Notes under the pieces: model-generated
What the model was told of the DNA's origin: nothing
Seen by the model: the letters and a program-made list of their open reading frames with translations, nothing else
Database searches by the model: none
Program-made: the position numbers and the translations under genes
Assembly: GCA_032209605.1 (NCBI GenBank)
Contig: JASFXZ010000007.1
Location: 23,434,264 to 23,498,263, forward strand
Origin: Mactromeris polynyma
Taxonomy: Eukaryota > Mollusca > Bivalvia > Venerida > Mactridae
Length of the DNA: 64,000 nt
Direction: 5' to 3'
Part shown: one piece after another, positions 13,201-28,200 of the stretch
How the letters are laid out: each line of letters opens with the position of its first letter
How positions within the stretch are numbered: position 1 is the stretch's first letter

Positions 13201-16200
13201 GTTTCTCAATGACGTACTCGGTAACAAAGCTACCTCCGTCGCTAAGAGGTGGTTTCCATGACAACACACAAGATTCATCACTGACATTTTCAACTGACGG
13301 GAAACGTGGTGGATCTGGACGATCTAAAATCACAATACAAAGTTTTTGTTCTATTCTAAGAAAACTATTAACCTCATGTTGTTTATATCATACCCTAGAA
13401 TCACAAAATGTCTAGAATAGAGAATTTTTCTGGGAGACAACTCTTGTATCATAAAATTACTGGTATGTTACAGTCTCCTCTTTTATCTACATCTTGCTAA
13501 CTTATCAACTCTATTGATTGACTATGTGTTCTATAATTCAAAATGTATGTGTTCTATAATTCAAAATGGAAGTTATTCAATATTTGAGATTTATAGTAAA
13601 ATTTGAGCCAGGACACTTTCAGGATGTTCGTTACCATAAAGATGTGATACTAGGAATGAAACAAACTGATAAAAACATTTAACAAAATAGAGCAGTAAAC
13701 ACATAAAATACATTCAAACACTCATTGACAATTTAACTGATCATTTTGTCAGAAAGTATCTATCACGGCTTTACAAGATCCTCACTTTCTGTCCAAGGTA
13801 AAACTTAGCACGACACTAAAGAAAGACTTACCATTAACTTGGATCTTAATAAGAGCCGAGTCAGTTCCAAGGTCATTATCAAGTTGGATTCTCCAGGGAC
13901 CATCGTCATCTTTCTGTGCTGATTTGATGGTCAGTAAGGCATGACGTTCCTTAGTCTCAATGTGATAACGGTGACCTGAGATCTCGTTACCATCTCTGAT
14001 CCATTTAACAGTTGGCTTAGGATTACCAGTAAATGGAATTTTGAGGACAATGTCTTCGCCTTTCTCATAAGTGGAAACGTCCTTAAATCTTGGTGGCATG
14101 TTAATCTTTGGTGGAGCTAAAATATTAAATATATGTATAAGAATATGATCACACTTCCAAAAATAACTACTTCATTCATTGCTAAGCGATGTTTATCAAA
14201 ATATTTTTATATTTATATAAATTTATCAGCAATTTCATTTCTCAAATCAGCTAAAACCATTCTTTGAGGACTAAGGTTATACAGTGTATACTCTAAGCAG
14301 AGTCTAGTACAAATTAATTAGCTAGCACAAAGATTATAAACTGCAGAGATAATTCAATGAAATAACTCACAGCTAATTTCCAAGTCAGCTCTGCTTGTCT
14401 TGGAACCACCCCTGTTTACAGCACGCACCGAGTATTCATCCTGGTCTTCACCGAAGATTTCCTTCACCACAAGAGAGTAATGATCACCATCACAAGTGAT
14501 CTCATGCTTAGCGTCGTCAAACAGCTCTCTGCTTCCTTTGAACCTAAAATACAAATATTACTATTGTAAAACTATGTACAATTCATACAGTGTCACAGTA
14601 CCACATGCTTCTGTAATATAAAATAAATAATATTAAAATATGGAATTACATTATGGGCATACTGTTATATAAATTGTTGTCACCTGTTTTATGAAATTAT
14701 AGAGTAACTATTGCCAAAACTGTATTAAATCTTATGCATAGTAGAACTACAATTGTTTATTTTCTATTCTAGCAGCAAACAAACATATTCACACGAAGGT
14801 GTGTTCCAGATTGGGTTTCCAAAATATGTTTTATCCCATAGGATAGTTAGAAAGATCAGCATGTGTACAAGGCAATCTCATGATCCTATGAGAAACAAAA
14901 TAGCTGATAAATATTGTTGTTGCAAGTTTATGCATCAATTATAAAATCCATGATATACACAAGACATACCATGAAATTTCGGGTTTAGGTGTTCCAGTAA
15001 CTTCACATTCAAATCTTGCATTTCTGCCTTCAGCAGCATGTACCTTTCTCAATCCTTGTGTGAATTCGGGAATAACGGCCGCTGTAAACATACAATAGTC
15101 ATTGTTATAACACTTCCAACCTGACTCTCCTGTTTGTGAAAACACATTTAGATAGCACTACAGACGTTCTAGACAACAAAACGTTTCTAGGTAGCATCCC
15201 CCAGACCCCTGTAAATTACTAGTGTATACATCTTACAATCACTGGCTACCCCCTGATAATGAAACATAAAGGAAACTTTTTTCTCAAAAAAGCAAGCAAG
15301 AAAAAAGTAAGTCTCTCATTATATTCTCAAAAGCATTTTAACGAAAACTCACAGAGAAAAGGCAAATAATCAGAAATACAAATTTGACAAAAATTATTTG
15401 AATATGCATTTGGATCAAACTTAAATGAACATAAAATAAACATGTTAAAAATAGGAATAATCAAAACCTACCATTAGGATCCTTGATTTTGATGCTGTTG
15501 GAGGCAACAGATGGCTTACTGAGACCTGCGCCATTTTCAGCAAACACCTGGAACTCGTATCTCTTGTCTTCGATCAAGTTTGGTATATTGATCATGTTGG
15601 TGATACAAGGTTGAATGTTAACACGGGACCAGTCACTCTTGCCGTGTTCACGTTTGTCTATCCAGTAAGCAGTGATCTTGCCACCACCGTCAGATGATGG
15701 TTTAGCCCATGTGAGGCTTACAAAATCTCCACCAACTTCTTCTACCTCTGGAATACCTGGGGCAGATGGTGTATCTATTGCAAAGAAAAAATTAAACATT
15801 GTACTAACATGAAAATAGAACAGAAAAAATCGGGACCACGCAAATTGTTCGGTTATGAGAGAATTCCGGTTTACTGAGGTTCCGGTTTTGAGGGGTTCCA
15901 CTGTAGTTTACTTTATACAAGTTATGTTAGAAGACTTATATATTTTTTTCATCACAAACTGATGTTTCAAACTTTCAATACTGTAAAGTGCCATTTGCAA
16001 GAAAATTATCACAAAATTGATTTGTATTTATAATCCACAGAAATATCTGGAACAAGGTGTGTCAAAACGACAAGCAACTTCTATAGATGAAGCTTCAACA
16101 AAATGGCCAAGCCAAGCTTCACTGACTTCATATCACTTGCTGCTTACTGCTGCAGGATGGTACCCCACCCTGGACGTAGAATTTGTATCTAAGGAAGTTA

Positions 16201-19200
16201 TTAGAAGGTTGGCGGTTCTACCCAGGTGACCCCTTATGCTCAAAATAGAGCTAGAAGGGGCCACTGGAGTTGTCCTCCAACCTGATAGCTGGCAATGTCA
16301 CCGGATAATCCTGGCTGTTAACATAAGCCCAATTACAAACAAAAGCTGCCTAATTGTGTAAGCAAATATAGAATGAATAACAATCTAAGGAATTCAGAGA
16401 AACAAGAAATCTATGATTAGATACATAACAAGACACACAGAACATTAACTCACCGTAAGGCATCTTGGCAATGATTGGGTTGTCAGCTGTGAGTGGTTCA
16501 GACTGACCGTTGTCATTGATAGCAGACACACGGAACAAATAGTGTCCATTCTCATACAAGCCTTGTACATCAATATCCGTGTCCTACAAATGTTGAAATC
16601 AAACAGTCAGTACTGTACAAAAGTAACCTCATCTAGCACACGAAATATACATGTATGTTTCAGACCCTAATACTACGTTTAGAACTCGTAGCATGATTGA
16701 CAGAGCAGCCTCTCCAGAGCCGTGGCCCTCGCTTGATAAACAAACTCTCTTCAAAAACAGTATACATTTTTCACATGATAAAAATTACTACTAATTCAAC
16801 CTCTCTGGAGCAACAACCTCTCAACAACAGCCAACGTTTATATCTCCCTAATGGTAATGTTCTTGCTTCAGTATGATTACACTGCAGTTTGTTGTTTAAA
16901 TGTTATCAACACAAGTAAATATGTTTAAAACTGTAAACAAATACATGTACCATCAAACAAGTTGTGGTAATTGTACGCCATACATGCAAAACAATGTTAA
17001 AGTGTACATTAATACACATCATGTATAGAAGATGCCTGTAGGGTTAAACTGTAACTATGACAAACCTTGCATCTGGATGAGACAGTGGACCAGTATGGTT
17101 TACCAACTTCCTGTCTCTCAACCATGTAACCAAGAACCTTACATCCACCGTCTTCCTTTGGTGGTTTCCATGACAGATGGCAGGAATTCTTGGTAATCTC
17201 AGCTACATTGAGTGGACCAGTAGGAGCACTTGGTACACCTAGAATAGCAGATATGTAAATTTACAGATTTTTTTTATAAAAGTCCACTGCATAAGCAGAT
17301 ATTTTAGTGAGACAAAAAGTGAGACAAAAAGTTTGCGAGTATTGTGTAATAGTCAAGTATGTAAAATATACTTCATTGAATGAGAAAATTAATGCTAGCT
17401 GAAATGTTCACAACTTTCTTTCCACAAAATTAGCAAACATCTCCATATTACAAACTTTACCACATACATACAGTAATACAATGCCCACTTTTATTACAGG
17501 GACACTGATCAATATTAGTGAGCAGGAGTCATGAACGTAGCAGGACTGTATGACAGATGAATTCCTAACAACTTCTGTAGCTTCTTCCAAAGGTATCTGA
17601 CTCAAAGTCCAGCAAAATAATAAGCTACCTTGCATTCAAATCCAGTAAATGTTGGACACAATTTCTTCTGTTCAGACAATAATTGTTAGTTTCTCTTATG
17701 GAAGTAAAAGCAATCTGTGAAGTGAATTTCTGGAATCCGGCCTAGTAGAGGAAATGAGCAAGTTGTAGCTACTTTTGCATCTTTTTAAACAATTTTAAAT
17801 GTCTTTGAGTAATCTTTGATTACTTCAATGTTTATATTGATGATACTATTTGATCTACAAAGAAACCAGAGAAAAGTCACATACGATCAGCCAGGAAGAG
17901 AAAAATAAGGAAGTAAGAATCTGTTTAACTTACCAACAACCTTCATCTTAAAAGCTAAGGTTGCAGATCCGCTATCATTAGACACTTCAATCTTGTATGC
18001 TCCAGTATCGTCCATTTCCAAGTCCTTGATGTTTATAGTGATGAAATCATCATATGGTGAAATCTTGATACGATCGTTCTCCGAGAGTTCCTTATTGTCC
18101 CTCTTGACCTTGACATCAAAGGGACCGTCCCCACTGATTGGAATCTTGAGTTTCCATGGTTCTTCAACCATTAAAGTCAGGTCTTTAACTTCCTTATCAA
18201 TTCTTGGTGGTGCTAAATATAATAAAGAACTAATTATTTTAAACATCTTTTGAATATCAATCAGATGAAGCAAAATAACTTCCTCTGATGGTCATTCATA
18301 TAAATCACGAATTAACAGAAACACAAAATCATTCAGACAGTGACATGAAAATCTTAGTTTCAGCATAAAAATGTCAAACATTACTGCATACACTTGAACA
18401 GCATTTAAATTTAGGACAACTAAAAAAGTCAGTGCTTGCAGTGGCCCAACCTTATGTTGTGTACTTGAGTACATAGGCAATTAGGTAGGCAAACACCTCT
18501 AGGAAGTGATTGTCTTTCATATTTTTCAAGTTCAAGACTGAAATTAATAATTCCAGGAATTGGCCAAAAGAATATAATGGTTTGTGCTTTTTGCAGATAG
18601 ATAAGGTGGGAAGGAAGAACACTAACAAACACTTTTACAATCTTGGCTTTATAAGGAGTGTAAATAAATGTTGAAACTATTACTTACAAATAACTTCCAG
18701 CTTGCAGGCACTTGATTCATAACCGAGTGGATTTCTGACTTCACATGAGATCTGACCGGCATCATTTGCTTGTGCATCATTGATAGTCAATGTATAAACA
18801 TCTTCTATTTGCTTAATGCGAGTGTGTGGAGAATTAGACATAGGAATGCCATTTTTGTACCTGTAATAACAGCATAAATATGCATTACAACAACTGTCTA
18901 AACAATAGCGCTGCAAACAGATGCAGATGCTTCATTATCATTAGGACTTTTCCTTCCTCAGAAACTGAGCTAAATGTTATACTTGACATGTTTGAAGATA
19001 CAGCCGACGAAGACGATCATCCTACAAAAAGAGCTCTTCATTCTTTTCAAATCAGCATTCTTGCATTGCAAAGGTAGACTGACAACTAAGAAAACTAACA
19101 TGAATGCTGATCTTAACACAAAGCATTGAAGATATAAATGCACTTCATTATTTCTAGAAACAATTTGTTGTGTGTCCTCATTTCTATCACCAAAACAATG

Positions 19201-22200
19201 AATTACATTACAACAATATTATAGAATTTAAAATCGGCTTATTCACAAAGCAGTTTGAAATAAAAAATACAGTTTCAGCAAAAGCAATACCTAAGCTTAA
19301 ACACCTGACTAACATGTGTAATGTACAGTGCTTTGTATCATAAATGACATTGTTTACACATAGTAACACTCTCGAATGATTTTCTAGAATTCACTAGTGA
19401 AACAACAAAATACATAATGTCTCAAAATGGTTCAATGTGAAGGCTGCTTCTTATACACTACTAAACACTTATAATGAGTCAATTAGCCATGACATTAAAC
19501 CTAATGTTGATTTTAAAACTATTTTTTTCGGCACAACAATACTAACATGGTTTTGCTATATGCATATCAGTGTTGTGTAAACCAATCAAATCTTACGTTA
19601 ACCACCAAGGCAATTTCTCTTCAACCGAACAATGTTTATAACCTTGATGCGGATTGGTTAACCTTTCGATAAAAGGTATGTTAAATAACTGAAATCTATT
19701 GAATTTGGATGAATTTACCAAAATCCATTTTGGATAAGGAGTGACCAGCAATCGTAACATCTCAGCATTTTTTAATGTTGAACAACAAACCTTAACCTTC
19801 ACATTGTGCTGACCATCTTGTTTCAAGATATTTCTCGTTTCTGATGGTACGGAGATTTGTTCTAAAGTAACTATTTCACATGGTTGTTAAAGAACAGTAA
19901 TAATATTTCTTTATCATTTTGCGATACAATTATCATTAATATTTTTCCTAATAAAAGCTGTCATGCAGAATACTGAATTCCTAAATGACCATTCATAAAT
20001 GTCGAGTAGTGTATATTGAAGGCCACTTCTTTGTGCATGAACAAATCTATGTTTAACAATAACATGTTTCAGTGATGTATGACCATTCATGGAATATGAT
20101 TTATATATTATATTAAATACTATTTACCATGTAATGTCTGGCTGTGGTTTACCATCAACTTGCACTGAGAAGACGGCATCTCCACCAGCGGCTACCTTGG
20201 TATTGTGTAACTTCTTGATCATCTCGGGGGCATGTCCAACTGTAATAACAAATGACAAATACAGTGAAACCTGTGTTAGTGGTCACCTGAATGAAGAAGC
20301 AAATTTAATTGAATCAAAAATGAATATTTTTACGTTAAATATCAGTAAAAATTTGATAAAAAGACCACCCTTGGAACCCTTGAAAACTGGTCTTAATATT
20401 GAGACGGTCTTTATATTGAGATGGTCTTAATATTGAGATTGTCTTAATATTGAGGTTGAATAAAAAGCAAAACTGAAAATGTACTTGAAAATGTTGTTCT
20501 TAACTTTGAGGTGGTCTTATTATGGAGGTGGTCTTTAATTGAGGTTTTACTGTACCTGATTTACATCAAAACAACAACATGCATTACACATAGGACATAC
20601 CGATCTTTTCCTTGACTTTCACTGGTGAGCTAGCACCACTTGGCTCGCTCTGACCGGCGGCATTGATGGCTGAAACACGGAATTCCATGTCCGAGTTCTC
20701 CACCAGATCTCCGACCATACATTTAGTGTCCATACAAGGTACAACAGACACTTTCTGCCAGTTATCACTGTCCCTTGGTTTCTTCTCTACGACATAACCT
20801 ATAACAAACAAATTACAAATCTTCAATACATTCACTGAAAGTGATATGAACTGATGAACATGCTTAGACCAACATTTTTCAGTAGTCCAATTCATTTGAA
20901 TCATAAATATTACAGCTTATTGTAATGATAAACAAAATAAGCTGTATCCAGAAGTTTTTAGGAAAGTAGGTGAAATAGTGAGGGAGGGTATGTTCTGTTG
21001 ACCAGAGTATAAATTGACTGGAATACAACCCAACATATACATGTAACTCCTCTGTGTGTCGTTTTTAGTATAAACATTTGTGCGCCGCAGTACGATTTCC
21101 AACATCTTCTGTAAGTGACGTCATTTCCAAAAAACGTCACATTTGACGTCACCATGTACTGACAGTAAGCAGTATTTGACCCATATGGTAATATGAAAAC
21201 TAAATGACCATATGGAGTAAATATTGTTTCCTGCTTGCTAATAGTGACATCACTTGATGCGTTTTCTTGGAACGACGTCACTTACAGAAGAGGTTGTAAA
21301 TCCCATAGCAGCGCTATAATTTACTTCACAATGATAGTGAAACAATGATGCAATTTATAGTATTCATTCTCGGATGACTTCTTCCTTGGTAATTAATTGA
21401 CCAGTACTCTGTGTTATTTCAGGAATATTTATGTTCATGGATCAACCTTGCCAAAGACGAGATTCAAACTCGCTATCGTTGGATCAGGAGTCAGAAAACA
21501 CCTTGACCGCTGAGATTAGCACAAACTGCCACGATTCAATAGTTATTTACAGTGCATGAAGAGTGTCAACAGTTATAAATGACCTATAAGAAAAAAACAT
21601 AGAAATAAATTAATATTGATTTAATACGTATCAAACCTGTAATTTTGCTTCCACCATCTTTAACTGGTTTATCCCATTCCAAATCAACAAAGTTTCTACC
21701 AACGTTTGAAACATTGGGTATGCCTGGTGGGTATGGCTTAGCTATAAATAGAAGCATAAATTGTAAACATTGTGTTTCATACATCTGTACTTAATTAATG
21801 TTATTAGATAATGCAAAAAAAGTTTAATAAAATATCATTACGATTAGAATATGGCGCCTGAATAAGGTAAAGCATTGAGTAAATACTTATAAATCTATTT
21901 CCTGGATGGACCAAATAAATTGATTATGTCTACACTATGTTAACTGAGAGCCGCGGCCGTGGTCCAGTGGTTAGTGCGCTGGACTTGTAACCCGGCGATC
22001 CGGGTTCGATTCCCGGTCGCGGCAGGTCATACCCATCCATGAAAATTTGACAAAATGTCGATTTTCCTCCACATGTGGAGAAGTTGCCGGCTCCTTGTGG
22101 AAGGGTAAGTTAGTACTGGTTAGAATTCAGTCCAGGAAAAACTGGTTAGGTGAACCGGCCGCCGTATATAACTGAAATATCGTTGAGAAACGGTGTTGAA

Positions 22201-25200
22201 CCCGATGAAACAAACAAACATATGTTAACTGAAGTATATACAATATCTCCAGAGTAGCCCTTTTTGATGCGACAGTCTCATTTTCTCCTGTAGTATAAAT
22301 TAGCATCAATGCTGAAACAACGGTCTCTAGAGCAACAACCATACAACAGCAATCGAAATTTGCATCTCCTGAAAGGTGTTGTTCTGGTGCATACGAAAAA
22401 AATGTTTGAATATATGCTTACTGTATTTTGGTTTACACACGACTGGGGCCGTAGTTTTGCTTGGGTCGCTGAGACCGGCTTCATTCTTGGCACGAACACG
22501 GAACTCATACTCGGTACCTTTGTCTAAACCATCAACTGAAACAGATAAAATCAGGAATTGCAAAAATGGAAAAGCAAGCATAATAAAATTTCAGACTAGT
22601 GTTTAATTAGAGAAAAATATATCAACTGTTGGTTTTAACACAGCACTAATTTAAGGAGCACCTAATAATGGACAAATTGATGGATTGAGAAATGTCCCAG
22701 AGGTAGTTTGCTGAAGCACCAAAAAATCAGTACCTTGAAGACTGACATTTAATTGTACAAATTACTAATTATCGTGGAAATTGAAACGATACACCTTCTT
22801 AAAGGAGCTAAGGTTAGGCCACTAAAAATTGTTTATTCATAGTTCCTTGACCTGGAATATTAGGTAGGTAGGCAGGTAGGTTGTTTTAGTTTAATACTGC
22901 AATGGCTAAAAGACAGGGTTTTTTTTATTGATGAACTTGAAATTTTTTCATGAGTCTGTCACGTTACTGCAAATGAACAATTTTGTAAGGATGGCCTTAA
23001 TAATCTATCATTGTAGCTGAGTTTCTCTACATTGTTGACCGTTGATCAGTCCTTAGCAGTTCTTCATACCCCTTATTGTTTGGTTAATTTTACATCCACT
23101 CCAATCTTCGGTTCAGTTTCGTGCCCAATGAATCAGTATTGGGAGACCATGGATTCCAGTCTTACTTTTTATCGCTTTAAGTAAAACATAAAACTAACAG
23201 TGGAATAACTTAATTCCCTATAACAAAATCTTGCAAGGAACCAGAAAAAGTATGTTACCAGTAAAGTTGGTTCCCTGTACAGGGACAGCGTTGGCAGTCT
23301 TCCATTTGCTACTAGTTGGTTCCTTGTACTCAATAACGTAGCCTTGTATTTTCTTTCCGCCATCACTCTTTGGTTTCTGCCAGGAGAGACCTACAGAGTC
23401 AGAATCTATATCTTCTGGTGTAAGACCTGATGGTGCATCGGGAATAGCTGAAAGAAACATGACGATGAAATATTTAGTAACAGTAATCATAAATTTAAGA
23501 GAATTCTATTTTTAGATGGAAAAATCAGTCTCATCAAAAAACTTCACCAAAAATCCTGAAAGTTGGACATAGGGATCTCTGCCCCTTTGCAAACGTAAGC
23601 AATTAAAAAAAATATGCACAAAAATAATGTTGCTCCCCACCAACCCAACTGTTTTTCAGTATATTAAAAGGAAACAGAGCTATTTTAAGACATTACCAGA
23701 TTAGAACACATTCTAACTCATCCAATCTACTTTGTGTTTGTACATAATAAACACTGTAACATGGGTTTTATACCAGGGCTATAATTCAAGCCACAAGTGT
23801 CAAAAAAAAAATATAATGAAAACTTCATCATTAACACTATAAGCTTGACCCATAGTAAGGATCTATCAAACTTAACTTACACCAAGGATTTTGAGCTGTG
23901 ACAGGCTGGTCCATTTCAAGTGGTTCGCTTACTCCATGTTCATTTTCAGCCATTACACGGAACTTGTACTCGTGGCCTTCAGAAAGGTTCAACACCTCGT
24001 AGTTAGTACCTCTAACAAACTTGCTACATGGAGTCCAGTCATTGAAACGAGTGTCTTTCTTCTGCACGATATAGTTTTGGATCGGAGCGCCACCATCCTC
24101 CTGATTTAAATTAATAAATTTGATCACACAGGACATAAAATTAATCAAGTCAATGCAAATATTAATACAATTTTTTACATGAGACTGGTATGCTCTTTGG
24201 TAAATGGCCTATTAACAGAAATAGCAATACCAATTCAATTGTACAGATTACAGAAATCCCCATATCTAAAATTGTATACAATACGTCCAACTAAATTAAA
24301 AAAATCTGAAATTATTTCAAGAATCAAAACAGTCTATAAATATAAATATCAGACAGGGTTTATAACTTAGAATGTCGGAAACAAGAAATACTGGTCCCAA
24401 GTCCAAACCCATTAGAACTACACAAATTGATCGTAGAAAACTAACACATTTATAATTCAAATAATTTGCACAGTGGTAAAAAGCCTATACAAAACTGGTC
24501 AATAACCCATTTAATCTGATTTCAGATCAGATTGTCATAGTATAGTGAATATTCTCAAAAATACGCAAAACGTCACTTTTAACCAGTATATAACACAAAC
24601 TTGTGTTACTATTACTTAAAATAAAAAAAATTGTTATTATTACTTAAAATAAAAAAAATTGTTATTATTACTTAAAATAAAAAAAATTGTTATTATTACT
24701 TAAAATAAAAAAAATTGTTACTATTACTTAAAATAAAAAAAATTGTTATTATTACTTAAAATGATAGAAAAAGTGCACTATACCTTTGGTGGGTTCCATT
24801 TGAGCATGCAGCTATCACTAGTGACCTCAGAGGCAACAAATGGAGCTTCTGGTTTACCAGGAACATCAACAACGATGACATTGATTGGGATACTGTCCAT
24901 TCCAAGATCATTTCTCATCACAAGGTTATATTTTCCAGCATCGGTTTTTTCAGCACTCTTATTCTGTAGGATGATATTAGTTGGTGTGTTCTCAAATGCA
25001 ACACGGCCAGGCTCTTCACTTACTCTGAGCCCATTCTGTAATAATTAGAAACAAATTAGTACTTTTGTCATAGATACATTAACATTTTTGGATACACGTC
25101 AAGTGATACTGGTATCATTAACTATTTGTAGAGCCTAAAGCTAGCATTACCTAACTAATAAGTTGCTTGCACTTGCAGACAAGGCAAAACAATTGGAAAG

Positions 25201-28200
25201 TCACATCTTAATTTGTAATTATGTCACACCAATATCTTCATCAACTGTGAATCAATAAAGAATTATTTGTTTTAACCTGATAGTTTATATGTCTTTCTAA
25301 TCTTGCTTGATTTCTTTAATCTTACATGATACAAGTTAAGTCTTCTAAAAGAAGTCGAAAGCCTTACAGTTGATAAAAATTCTAATTAATGCAAGAAAGA
25401 GTCATACAAATGGCACATTCTGGATGTCTTTTCTAGTAAAACCAAAAAAAATGTCTTTAAAACTTAAAGAAGAAAAAAAAAGGTAGTAAATGTAAAAACA
25501 AACATGATTACATACATTTGACCATTCCACAGTAGGTATAGGTCGGCCATTGTATGGAATGCTGATTTTGAAAGGTGTACCCTTCTTGGCAATAATGTCT
25601 CTTGGAATGAAGTCTGGGCTCACCTTTGGAGCAACTGTAAACAAGTATAATACGGAGTTAGACACAGATTAGGGCATAACAAATATATTAAAGCCTGACT
25701 GAAATGTAAATTTATCCAGCCACTTAATATAATTTATGTCTTTTGTATGGTAACTCCAGTATATGAACATGTACAATGTACGTGGTAAAAACCAGTCCAA
25801 ATGTTAAGTAAAGAGCTGACTTTAGGCAAAAATCTATTATTTTGGCGAGACAATATCTAATATGGCAATCAACCACAATCCCCTGTTACATTGATTAATC
25901 GCTTCTTTTTGAGACCTTTTTTCTTGTTTTTTCTTTGTTTATTTGTGATCATAATAAAAAGGAAGCTACTTGCAGTTGCAAATTATGATCACGGACAGTA
26001 AGCTGCCCTGGGAAGTTTCGGTCCAGATGTTGGTAATGCATGGTTTATTTCAGATAAAGCCAGGACAAACTTAAGAAACACTTAGGACATGAAAACTTTT
26101 CAAGCTGAAGGCACTTTCATAATTGTTGCATTTTTACTTTTATTGAATATACCTTGACGTGTTGCAAGTGATTTAAGTGGAAACTGCACTGCTTTTCCTA
26201 TAAGTATAAACACATGAAAACCTACCATGTGTGGCAGCTACTTAAAAAGTAACATACACTTAAGATGCTTGGCAAGATAGACTGTTCAGTACAAACAAAT
26301 TCATACAAAATATGAAGATAATAAAACATACTAGGAGGAGGCTGGGCCTTAATTGGTTCCGTACAATTACTGTATTCACCAACACCTGCATTGTTTACAG
26401 CAGCTACACGGAATTCATACTCCTTGCCCTCAGAGAGACCTTTGGCTGTAAACTCATTGGTGGGAAGATCAGAATAACTGCACCTGTGCAACACAATATT
26501 AAGAATTTTACAGTATTAATATAATAGAATTGTGGTATTTGTATATTATAGAATTTGGGTCTAACTAGATGTTCTATCTTTTATGATTACAAGTATACAG
26601 TGAATCCTATCTAGAGCAACGCCCTTTGGGAGGTTGTTGCTCTGAAGATTAAATTAATAGTAATTTTTTACTATTTGAAAAACCGACCCTGTTGTTAAAT
26701 AGCGTTTGTTGGTCAAGAGATGGCTGCACTGTTTATCTTGATAAACTATTTCTTACCAAAATTTTCATTAATTAGCAAAAACTGGTCCATATGTTTGGAT
26801 AGTCCATGTCCGAACAACATAAAGACAGAAATCACAGAAAATACAACTCAACAATTCTATAAATCCTTTTAAATAGTTGGGGCTATTCCAGGAAAATATC
26901 CCTGGGGGTAGGAAATAACGACCAATGAAATTACCTTAGTGAGGGTCAAAATCTGTTGGTGGAGGGGGGGGTCAAAAACCGATTAAAATTCTGTTGTTGA
27001 ATGCCTTATTTTCAACTTTCTTCCCTAAGGAGATTTGCTTGGAACAGTCCTAACAACAATTGCATCAAAGTGAGTTCCAATCACAGATGACAAGCGGTAC
27101 TTCGAACCTCGGTGTTTTATTATGTAACTCTTTTATCAGGATCAAAATATATTTTCAAAAATGTACTTGTCAATTTCTGGTACATACTTAGTCCATTTTG
27201 GATCTCCTTTTTCTCTCTTTTCCAAGATGTAACCAGTGATTGGATTACCACCGTCATTCTTTGGTGGTGACCAGTTGAGTGAGATGCTGTCCTCTGTAGT
27301 TGTCTTACATTTAGGAACACCGGGTGCACCAGGCTTGTCTGAAATGATTATAGTTACACATTTCACTAGCGAAGGTAATAGGACCTTTAGGACATTGTTT
27401 TATTTTTGTTGACTTGTCACTTGTTTGCTTAAAGATATGGCAACTATACAACAACAGATAATAAAATGAACCATACTGATAAGCCATTTGAGTAAGGCTA
27501 ATATTTCATTAACAACAGCATAGGATTGAAATAAACTTCAAAATCTTGTTAAACTGATTTTTCAATATTGATTTCAGTAAGTAATTCAATTTATATACAG
27601 TTGTTTTATCAAATATACCATTGAATAGTGACTAATACCAATCAGCAAATGTGTTCATTAATATTGAAATAACGGTGAAACTTTTGTTCTGTAGCCAGTA
27701 TTTTAAGTCTCAATTTATTATCAAAAGTGTAGGACAAGAGGACTTATTTCAAACATAGATATGCAATATTGTAACATTTAACTGAAGGTAAATGCAAAAC
27801 AAGTCAATTTGCTTCTTTACTGATATGCAGATAGATCAGATTTGCTTTCATCCCTCAGTGTGACAATATACTTATACTTATCATGCACTTACCATAAGGA
27901 TACTTAGCACGAATGGGCTCTGTTGTAACAAGTGGTTCACTGACACCGTTAGCGTTCTCAGCCATCACACGGAACTCATATTCCTCTCCTGGCTCGAGAT
28001 TACGTACATCGCATGTTGGAGAGGAAACAAAACCTCCAGCCTGTAAAACAGTGTTACACATTCAACAACACCAACAATACCACACATTATAGATTTATAC
28101 CATTTCATTACAGCACTGAAGCCAGCAAAGTGTATATAATTAGTATTGCTTAGAAACAGACTGACTTAAATCTTGATTTAGATAGTCACAACACCGTGTC

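Noticed and set aside
16017..16229. Plus-strand open frame of 70 codons in a twitchin intron
   Set aside because: No splice partners or family signature; the surrounding sequence looks like a degraded repeat (GGAGTTGTCCTCCAACC region).
21950..22024. tRNA-Thr-like gene with anticodon TGT
   Set aside because: The anticodon stem has mismatches, a SINE body follows directly, and a target duplication encloses the whole unit. A second copy occurs elsewhere.
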